Source: Acidobacteriota bacterium (GTDB taxonomy: Bacteria; Acidobacteriota; Terriglobia; UBA7540). Taken from it: a stretch of DNA of 5,090 nucleotides. The stretch lies in NCBI GenBank assembly GCA_021786455.1, contig JAJYNF010000175.1, forward strand, positions 1 to 5,090, given 5' to 3'. The notes below the pieces were generated by a model. That model did not search any database. It had not been told where the DNA came from and worked only from the letters and a program-made list of their open reading frames with translations. Shown in pieces: positions 1 to 5,090 of the stretch (position 1 is its first letter; each line of letters begins with the position of its first letter). The position numbers and the translations under genes are program-made.

Positions 1-1
1 C

Positions 2-667
2 CAAACCACTTACGCCCCCGGGCGTCAATGGATTTTTGGCCAAGGACAGCGAATTTATTACTACCGCTACTTTGACAGCGAGCGGAACGTATTCGCCCAC
101 CTTTCCGTTTTTGAATTCACCCGGCACGGCTTTCAGTTGAAGCGCCGCATCTACGCCGATCGGGCTTTTTGGGAGCGGTACACCGGGAACTGGGTGCTCG
201 AAGACGGATGGGTGAGAAATATCCGTGGGGACCGCGTGACGGATTACCGCCCGTTCACCGTAGCCACCTTCAACGAGCTGATTGAGAAGCCCAGTTACTT
301 TAAGACGGAGGTCAGGCCATCCGAGCAGATGGGCGTCGGGGAGCTGGCGCGCTACATTCAGGAGCTCAGGCAAAGCGGCTTTAGCGTCGTGCAACTCTCG
401 GTGGCGCTTTATCGAAAGTTTTCCTACCCGCTGATCGCCCTGATTGTAGCCTTGATAGGCATTCCTTTCGCCTGCTCAATCGGCAAACGAGGAGCGCTTT
501 CCGGCGTCGCGGTGAGCATCGCTATTGCCATGCTTTATTGGTCCGTTTCAAGCCTGTTCGTCGCTATGGGAAACCTCAATCAACTGCCACCCGCCATGGC
601 CGCTTGGTCTCCGGACGTTATTTTTGCCCTCGGTGGAACCTATCTGTTCCTCCGCCTTCGAACCTGA
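2..667 (+). CDS. LptF/LptG-family LPS export permease, C-terminal part (5' truncated by window edge)
   Basis: The reading frame is open from base 2 and gives 221 residues before TGA at 665-667. The real start lies left of the window; the internal TTG at 137 is not a start, because the upstream codons continue the same fold (YAPGRQWIFGQGQRIYYYRY). In the family, LptF and LptG form the inner-membrane part of the LptB2FG ABC transporter, which extracts lipopolysaccharide and passes it to LptC/LptA. Visible residues 1 to about 110 look like the end of the periplasmic beta-jellyroll domain (alternating beta strands, FxxLSVFEF). They are followed by a cytoplasm-proximal segment and three hydrophobic helices at about 142-158, 164-189 and 203-219, with the family's usual PP turn before the last helix (NLNQLPPAMAAW). 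This is the normal YjgP/YjgQ C-terminal layout and length, and nothing looks broken. LptF and LptG cannot be told apart from this half. The next gene, ppdK, converges on it, so it ends its transcription unit. Confidence 0.88.
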   Translation, partial: QTTYAPGRQWIFGQGQRIYYYRYFDSERNVFAHLSVFEFTRHGFQLKRRIYADRAFWERYTGNWVLEDGWVRNIRGDRVTDYRPFTVATFNELIEKPSYFKTEVRPSEQMGVGELARYIQELRQSGFSVVQLSVALYRKFSYPLIALIVALIGIPFACSIGKRGALSGVAVSIAIAMLYWSVSSLFVAMGNLNQLPPAMAAWSPDVIFALGGTYLFLRLRT

Positions 668-674
668 GCGCGCC

Positions 675-718
675 CTTGAAATGTGATGTAACACTTCAAG
701 ACGTCGGCGCGCCGACGT
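675..718 (+). repeat. REP-like palindromic element, copy 1 (intergenic)
   Basis: Two adjacent inverted repeats sit just after the lpt stop codon. The first is an imperfect hairpin, CTTGAA (675-680) pairing with TTCAAG (695-700), continued inward by TGT/ACA across one A-C mismatch, with a six-base loop. The second is a perfect 18-bp palindrome, ACGTCGGCGCGCCGACGT (701-718). The same blocks recur inverted at 3661-3697: TTGAAA identical, GTAAC(A/G)CTTCAA 11 of 12, GTCGGCGCGCCGAC 14 of 14, with differing gaps between blocks. In this position the structure could also stop or insulate the two convergent transcripts, but no T-run follows it on either strand, so a classical intrinsic terminator is not supported. 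The repeat relationship is seen directly; the REP-like or mobile nature is inference. Confidence 0.72.
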
Positions 719-764
719 GTCAGCCGATTACCATGCTTTTCGACCGGTCCAGGCAAGTTTCCTT

Positions 765-780
765 CGCCGGGACCTCGGCG
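765..780. terminator. Weak stem-loop between convergent genes
   Basis: CGCCG (765-769) pairs with CGGCG (776-780) around a six-base loop. It lies about 30 bases past the ppdK stop and about 100 bases past the lpt stop. Neither side carries the run of T expected of a Rho-independent terminator, so this is only a candidate. Apart from this stem and the palindromic repeat to its left, the 668-809 gap shows no coding potential that I would defend. Confidence 0.2.
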
Positions 781-809
781 TGAATGTTTAAGTTATACTT
801 TAGCTAATT

Positions 810-3515
810 CTAGGCGGTCGAGTACATCTTCTCTGCCGACCGTTTGATGGCCGCCTGGGCAGCCGCCAGCCGAGCAATGGGCACTCGATAGGGAGAGCAA
901 CTCACGTAGTTTAGTCCGGCGTCGGCGCAAACCTCGATCGAGGCGGGATCGCCGCCGTGCTCGCCGCAAATCCCAACCTTCAGCTCTGGGCGCGTAGAGC
1001 GTCCTTCTGCGGTCCCCATCTTAAGCAACCGTCCCACCCGTTTTGGATCAAGCACGGCGAAGGGATCGGCCGGCCAAATCTTGGCCTTCACGTAGGCGTT
1101 GATGATCTTGCCGCAATCGTCGCGCGAAAGCCCAAACGTGGTCTGCGTCAGGTCATTGGTTCCAAAGCTAAAAAATTCGGCTTCGCGGGCAATTTCTCCG
1201 GCGGAAAGCGCCGCCGCCGGCAACTCGATCATCGTCCCTACCAGGTAGTCCGCGCGCAGGCCCTTTTTCTTAAACACTTCCCCCGCCACCCGATTCACAA
1301 TCGCCTTCTGCGCCGTGAGCTCGTTCACGTCGCCGACCAGAGGAATCATCACCTCCGGTTTGGCCTCAATGCCCTTCTTCTTGCACTCCACGGCCGCCTC
1401 AAAAATGGCCCGAGCCTGCATCTCCGTGATTTCTGGGTACAGGATGCCCAACCGGCAACCGCGCAAGCCGAGCATCGGGTTGAATTCGTGCAGCGATTCA
1501 ACCACCGCCAAAAGCTTCTTGAGTTGATTGAGCTTCGCTCCCTTCTTGTTTTTCGCCTCAAGCGTCGCGATCTGAACCATCAATTCTTCGCGCTTCGGAA
1601 GGAATTCGTGAAGAGGCGGGTCGAGCGTGCGAATGGTCACTGGCAAGCCATCCATCGCTTTGAAGAGGCCGAAGAAATCCTTGCGCTGCATCGGCAACAG
1701 CTTGGCCAGGGCGGCGCGGCGTTCCTTTTCGTACTTCGCTGCCTCCTTTGGGTCGGCTGTCTCTTTGCACGCCATGATCATCTGCTGCACGTGCGGCAGG
1801 CGATCCTGAGCGAAGAACATGTGCTCGGTGCGGCAAAGTCCGATTCCCTCTGCGCCGAACTTCCGCGCCGCCAAAGCGTCGCGCGGAATGTCCGCATTCG
1901 CTCGCACGCCCAGGACGCGAAACTCGTCAGCCCACTTCATAAAGGTGGCGAAGTCGCCGCTTGTCGGATCAGGTTCGCGGGTCGTCGCTTTGCCAAGAAT
2001 CACGCGCCCGGTCGTTCCATCAAGAGATATCCAATCGCCAGCCTTCAAGACGCGAGGCCCGATGCGAAGCTGCTTTTTAATCTCATCCACTTCGGCTTCT
2101 CCGCACCCTGCCACGCAGCACTTGCCCATGCCGCGGGTTACCACGGCGGCGTGCGAGGTCATTCCGCCGCGGGAGGTGAGAATGCCGGCTGCGACTTCCA
2201 TTCCATGAATGTCGTCGGGAACCGTTTCGGCCCGCACCAAGATCACCGGCTCGTGCTTGCCACGCGCGACCGCCTCATCCGCGGTAAACACAATTCGCCC
2301 GACGGCTGCTCCAGGCGAGGCCGGTAACCCATGCGCAATCACCGTCAAAGGCGTTGATTCATCAAGTACTGGATGAAGTAATTGGTTGAGCTGCTCAGGC
2401 TCGACCCGCATCACCGCTTCCTTGGCCGTAATCAAACCCTCGCTTGCCAAGTCCACCGCAATTTTGACGGCGGCAGGTCCCGTCCGCTTGCCGTTGCGCG
2501 TTTGCAGCATGTACAGCTTGCCTTCCTGAATCGTAAACTCGAAGTCTTGTACGTCCTTATAATGGCGCTCCAACCTCGACGTAATCTCTCGGAGCTGGCG
2601 ATAAGCCTCGGGGTTGATCTTTTCAAGCTCTCTGATGGGTACCGGCGTGCGAACCCCCGCCACCACGTCCTCGCCCTGAGCGTTCATCAGGAACTCGCCG
2701 TAAAATTCCTTTTCCCCGCTAGCGGGATTGCGCGTGAAGCCAACGCCTGTCCCCGAAGTCTCGCCCATATTGCCAAAAACCATTGTCTGAACATTGACGG
2801 CAGTGCCAAGGTCGTCGGGAATCTTGTTCATCCGTCGGTACGTGACGGCGCGGTCGTTATACCAGGAGCGGAATACGGCAGCGATCGCCATTTCAAGTTG
2901 CACTTTAGGATTCTGAGGGAACTCCTTGCCGGTAAGCTTCTTAACGACCTTCTTGTAGCCTGCGATAACCTCTTTTAGGTCTTCGGCGGTAAGCTCAGTA
3001 TCGAGCTTTACGCGGCGTTTTTTCTTCTGGCCGTCGAAAACATGTTCAAATTGGCCTTTGGGGATCTCCTGCACGACGTTGCCAAACATTTGAATGAATC
3101 GTCGGTAGCTGTCATAAGCAAAGCGAGGATTGTTCGTCTTGCGGGCGATGACCTCGACCACCGTGTCATTCATGCCGAGGTTGAGGATGGTATCCATCAT
3201 GCCGGGCATCGAGAATTTAGCGCCCGAACGCACCGAAACGAGCAGCGGATTTTCGCTATCGCCGAGTTTTTGGTTTAATTGCTTCTCCAATTTCTCGAGA
3301 GCCTCGTTGATCTCTGAAACGGTCGAATCGGGCAGCTTGTTGCCGTTTTCAAAGTAGAGACGGCAAGCCGACGTGGCGATGGTAAAACCCGGAGGGACCG
3401 GCAGGCCGGCATTGGTCATTTCGGCGAGCCCCGCGCCTTTGCCGCCCAAAACGTCCTTCATCGCGCCGTTGCCCTCGGCGTGTCCATCTCCAAACGAATA
3501 GACAAATTTTTCCAT
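810..3515 (-). CDS. ppdK: Pyruvate, phosphate dikinase (PPDK)
   Basis: Cytoplasmic enzyme for pyruvate + ATP + Pi <-> PEP + AMP + PPi, reversible and used for gluconeogenesis or for PPi-dependent glycolysis. The 901 residues match the usual bacterial length of about 870-900 and all domains are present. The N-terminal ATP-grasp domain carries GGKGAGL (Lys26), SVRSGAK (Arg96), Glu326 and LQTRNGKRTG (Arg340). The swivelling phosphohistidine domain follows a GLPASPGAA linker and holds GGMTSHAAV with catalytic His455. The C-terminal TIM barrel binds PEP/pyruvate through CRTEH (Arg562), TIRTLDPPLHEF (Arg629), MIELP (Glu764), SFGTNDLTQ (Asn787) and GICGEHGG (Cys850, proton donor). Roles are assigned by equivalence to the Clostridium symbiosum enzyme. 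Thr453, two residues before the catalytic His, matches the threonine that PPDK regulatory kinases phosphorylate elsewhere; no such regulator is in view. The start is ATG, with AAGGAG 9 bases upstream; the stop is TAG. It follows glyS by 51 bases on the same strand, so co-transcription is likely. One oddity is Ala767 in MIELPAAA, where most relatives have Arg. Confidence 0.97.
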   Translation of the reverse strand: MEKFVYSFGDGHAEGNGAMKDVLGGKGAGLAEMTNAGLPVPPGFTIATSACRLYFENGNKLPDSTVSEINEALEKLEKQLNQKLGDSENPLLVSVRSGAKFSMPGMMDTILNLGMNDTVVEVIARKTNNPRFAYDSYRRFIQMFGNVVQEIPKGQFEHVFDGQKKKRRVKLDTELTAEDLKEVIAGYKKVVKKLTGKEFPQNPKVQLEMAIAAVFRSWYNDRAVTYRRMNKIPDDLGTAVNVQTMVFGNMGETSGTGVGFTRNPASGEKEFYGEFLMNAQGEDVVAGVRTPVPIRELEKINPEAYRQLREITSRLERHYKDVQDFEFTIQEGKLYMLQTRNGKRTGPAAVKIAVDLASEGLITAKEAVMRVEPEQLNQLLHPVLDESTPLTVIAHGLPASPGAAVGRIVFTADEAVARGKHEPVILVRAETVPDDIHGMEVAAGILTSRGGMTSHAAVVTRGMGKCCVAGCGEAEVDEIKKQLRIGPRVLKAGDWISLDGTTGRVILGKATTREPDPTSGDFATFMKWADEFRVLGVRANADIPRDALAARKFGAEGIGLCRTEHMFFAQDRLPHVQQMIMACKETADPKEAAKYEKERRAALAKLLPMQRKDFFGLFKAMDGLPVTIRTLDPPLHEFLPKREELMVQIATLEAKNKKGAKLNQLKKLLAVVESLHEFNPMLGLRGCRLGILYPEITEMQARAIFEAAVECKKKGIEAKPEVMIPLVGDVNELTAQKAIVNRVAGEVFKKKGLRADYLVGTMIELPAAALSAGEIAREAEFFSFGTNDLTQTTFGLSRDDCGKIINAYVKAKIWPADPFAVLDPKRVGRLLKMGTAEGRSTRPELKVGICGEHGGDPASIEVCADAGLNYVSCSPYRVPIARLAAAQAAIKRSAEKMYSTA

Positions 3516-3524
3516 GTTCGATCG

Positions 3525-3530
3525 CTCCTT
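3525..3530 (-). promoter_or_regulatory. Shine-Dalgarno site of ppdK
   Basis: On the minus strand AAGGAG lies 9 bases before the ATG at 3515-3513. It is a strong match to the anti-SD sequence and fixes this ATG as the ppdK start. The glyS-ppdK gap (3516-3566) shows no convincing promoter, which favours translation from a glyS-ppdK message. Confidence 0.8.
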
Positions 3531-3566
3531 GAAGTTGAGATTCTAAGTATGGCTCTTCGGCGCGCC
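3528..3566 (+). repeat. Possible degenerate third copy of the palindromic element
   Basis: Read on the plus strand, CTTGAA (3528-3533) faces TTCTAAG (3541-3547), which forms a stem with one bulged base. Eleven bases later comes GGCGCGCC (3559-3566), the innermost 8 bp of the palindrome found at 701-718 and 3660-3675. The order of parts (CTTGAA, its complement, GGCGCGCC) is the same as in copy 1, but the outer arms of the palindrome are lost and the spacing is longer. It abuts the glyS stop codon and overlaps the ppdK Shine-Dalgarno. It may be coincidence in GC-rich DNA. Confidence 0.25.
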
Positions 3567-5090
3567 TTAACTCTGGCTCGATTTCGCCGTGCCTTGGACT
3601 GAGGGTTGTCCCCCGCCCTGATTGATTCCCGCTGCGTTCGTTCTTTCGCTGTTTCCCGATGTCGGCGCGCCGACAGAAGTTGAAGCGTTACTTTCAATTT
3701 GCGAAAGATCGGCAAAGCGTGAGAATACCTCTTTATTCAGCGCGCCCAAAAGCCTCAGCCGGTTGCGCCGCAAGTCCCGATCCTCGGTCATCACCAGGAC
3801 CTTGTCGAAGAATCTGTCCACTTGGGGACGAATCATCGCCATTGCCCCCAAGGCGCGTTCGTAGTTTTGTCTCTTTTCATACTCTTGGAGTTTATCCGCA
3901 AGCCGGAGGTAGGCGGAATAGAGCTCCCGCTCCGGTTCCTCGACCAGCCGCGCTTCGTTCACCGCTTCTTCCCCTGCCAAATCCTCCGCCTGGGCCGATT
4001 TGCTCAAAATATTCCTCGTGCGTTTGGCCGCCGCAGCGAGAGCAAGGAAATCATCGGTGTCTCGCGCCGCCTCAAGTGTTTTGGCGCATTCGATCATCGC
4101 CAGCACTGGCGAGTTCGACCCTGCGGTAACATCTCGGCTGAGGACGGCGCGCACCGTGTCAAAGCGCAGGCGAACCGCCTCGCGGAGGTAAAATTCGATC
4201 CGCTCGTCAAGGAATCCTTGGATTCGGTTTAGCACAATCTGATCCGCTGGAGATAAGGTGAAGGCTTCGCCGCCGACGGCGTCGTAAAGCCATCTTAGGC
4301 TGATCGCGGGTAACGATTGGTGCATAAGTCTGACAATGCCATTCCCTGCCCGGCGAAGCCCAAACGGATCGCTTGAGCCGGTCGGCTCAAGTCCGGCTGA
4401 AAACCCCGCCGCAACTGCGTGAATTTTATCCGCCAGCGAGACGATTGCGCCAATCGTCGTGCGCGGGCAAAGGTCCTCGGCGCCTTGCGGCAAATAATGG
4501 TCATAGATGGCGTCGGCGACTTCCGGCGGTTCGCCTTGCGCCCTGGCGTAAAGCCCGCCGACGACACCCTGAAGCTCGGTAAATTCTTTCACCATCTGCG
4601 TGGTCAGATCGCACTTTGAAAGCTCGACGGCGCGCAGCGCGTAATCCGTCTCTCGTTGCGTCATCTTGCCTTGCCTTTCAAGCTCGCCGCAAATCTCGCG
4701 CGCGATGGCTTCCATGCGGCGGACTTTGTCGGCGTAGGAACCAAGTTTCTCGTGGTAGGTGACATTTTCGAGCAACGGCAGGCGTTCACGAAGAGGGATT
4801 TTCTGGTCTGCATCCCAGAAAAATTGGGCGTCGGTGAAGCGCGCCCGCAGCACGCGCTCGTGGCCTTGCCGGATCAGGCCCTTGGGATCATCCTCGCGGT
4901 TCAAAAAGGCCACAAATCGCGGTTGAAGTTGGCCGCTTGAATCCTCGACCGCAAAATATTTCTGATGATCGCGCATGACGGTAATCAAAATTTCGCGTGG
5001 AAGCTGAAGGAACTTCGGATCGAAATCGCCCACGATGGCGTGTGGCCATTCCGTCGAATTGACGACCCAATCTTCGAGCCACGGGTCAGT
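3567..5090 (-). CDS. glyS: Glycyl-tRNA synthetase beta subunit (5' truncated by window edge)
   Basis: Beta chain of the bacterial alpha2beta2 glycyl-tRNA synthetase, which charges tRNA-Gly in the cytoplasm; the beta chain mainly binds tRNA while GlyQ holds the catalytic site. The frame is open to the right edge, giving 507 visible residues of a protein usually near 690. The GTG at 5033 is internal, because the codons before it (WVVNSTEWPHAI) belong to the family. Recognisable GlyS segments in order are MRDHQKYFAVED (39-50), a VLRARFTDAQFFWDAD block, EKLGSYADK (114-122), SKCDLTTQMVKEFTELQG (158-175), LADKIHAVAAGF and SDPFGLRRAG (about 240-249). The all-helical anticodon-binding-like C-terminal domain ends in FDKVLVMTEDRDLRRNRLRLL and FADLSQIE. 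Homology to E. coli GlyS, which ends VADISLLQ, stops at about residue 466. The last 41 residues (3570-3692) are a Ser/Gly/Asn/Gln-rich tail that starts inside a dispersed palindromic repeat. The stop is TAA. ppdK follows 51 bases downstream. Whether the alpha chain is separate (glyQ) or fused, as in Chlamydia, cannot be seen. Confidence 0.95.
   Translation of the reverse strand, partial: TDPWLEDWVVNSTEWPHAIVGDFDPKFLQLPREILITVMRDHQKYFAVEDSSGQLQPRFVAFLNREDDPKGLIRQGHERVLRARFTDAQFFWDADQKIPLRERLPLLENVTYHEKLGSYADKVRRMEAIAREICGELERQGKMTQRETDYALRAVELSKCDLTTQMVKEFTELQGVVGGLYARAQGEPPEVADAIYDHYLPQGAEDLCPRTTIGAIVSLADKIHAVAAGFSAGLEPTGSSDPFGLRRAGNGIVRLMHQSLPAISLRWLYDAVGGEAFTLSPADQIVLNRIQGFLDERIEFYLREAVRLRFDTVRAVLSRDVTAGSNSPVLAMIECAKTLEAARDTDDFLALAAAAKRTRNILSKSAQAEDLAGEEAVNEARLVEEPERELYSAYLRLADKLQEYEKRQNYERALGAMAMIRPQVDRFFDKVLVMTEDRDLRRNRLRLLGALNKEVFSRFADLSQIESNASTSVGAPTSGNSERTNAAGINQGGGQPSVQGTAKSSQS
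3660..3697 (-). repeat. REP-like palindromic element, copy 2 (inside the glyS 3' end)
   Basis: This is an inverted copy of the 675-718 element. The perfect 16-bp palindrome TGTCGGCGCGCCGACA (3660-3675) lies five bases from a small stem, TTGAA (3680-3684) against TTCAA (3693-3697). On the minus strand the order TTGAAA, GTAACGCTTCAA, GTCGGCGCGCCGAC is that of copy 1 on the plus strand. The blocks agree at 31 of 32 positions. Copy 1 has six extra bases between the first two blocks and two fewer before the palindrome. The element is read as codons of glyS, the core giving Val-Gly-Ala-Pro-Thr. Its upstream border coincides with the end of GlyS family homology, so the insertion probably replaced the original stop codon region. 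Confidence 0.72.

Noticed and set aside
538..783. 81-codon frame overlapping the lpt 3' end and the gap
   Set aside because: The first half is an out-of-frame shadow of lpt and the rest reads through the palindromic repeat. Its VGAPT resemblance to the GlyS tail comes from the shared DNA repeat and does not indicate a gene.
932..943. 12-bp palindrome CCTCGATCGAGG
   Set aside because: It is inside the conserved C-terminal coding region of ppdK, its codons are explained by the conserved protein sequence, and it has no second copy in the window.
957..2327. 456-codon open frame on the plus strand opposite ppdK
   Set aside because: It lies wholly antisense to a full-length, motif-complete PPDK. 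Its product is Arg/His/Leu-rich with no recognisable fold, as expected of an antisense shadow in GC-rich coding DNA.
3458..3715. 85-codon minus-strand frame spanning the ppdK start and the glyS end
   Set aside because: It overlaps two confident genes in another frame, is very rich in Arg and Ser, and has no ribosome binding site or family resemblance that I can see.
3567..5033. GTG at 5033 as the glyS start
   Set aside because: The frame stays open to the window edge and the upstream residues match the GlyS family, so the protein is simply cut by the window.

Overview
The window holds three protein genes and no RNA gene, prophage, insertion sequence or CRISPR array. A partial LptF/LptG-family lipopolysaccharide-export permease runs rightward from the left edge to 667. 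A complete pyruvate, phosphate dikinase gene (ppdK, 810-3515) runs leftward. The 3' three-quarters or so of glyS, the glycyl-tRNA synthetase beta subunit, also runs leftward and leaves the window at its right edge. The Lpt permease implies a Gram-negative (diderm) bacterium, and a separate-type GlyRS beta chain is bacterial. The moderately high GC and the protein flavour would fit the Verrucomicrobiota / wider PVC group, but that placement is an impression that the sequence alone does not prove.

Layout: the lpt gene and ppdK converge on a 142-base gap (668-809) that contains an imperfect hairpin immediately followed by an 18-bp perfect palindrome. glyS and ppdK are co-directional with a 51-base gap and a good Shine-Dalgarno before ppdK, so they look like a two-gene transcription unit. 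GlyRS releases AMP and PPi, which are co-substrates of PPDK when it runs in the ATP-forming direction. The pairing is therefore metabolically sensible, though that link is inference.

The most interesting feature is not a gene. The hairpin-plus-palindrome between lpt and ppdK recurs, inverted, at the 3' end of glyS (14-bp core GTCGGCGCGCCGAC plus a flanking TTGAAA...TTCAA stem). There it lies inside the reading frame, precisely where homology to other GlyS proteins stops. It appears to have given this GlyS a 41-residue low-complexity C-terminal tail. This looks like a dispersed REP-like palindromic element, perhaps mobile, with one intergenic copy and one genic copy within 3 kb. A third, degenerate copy may lie between glyS and ppdK.
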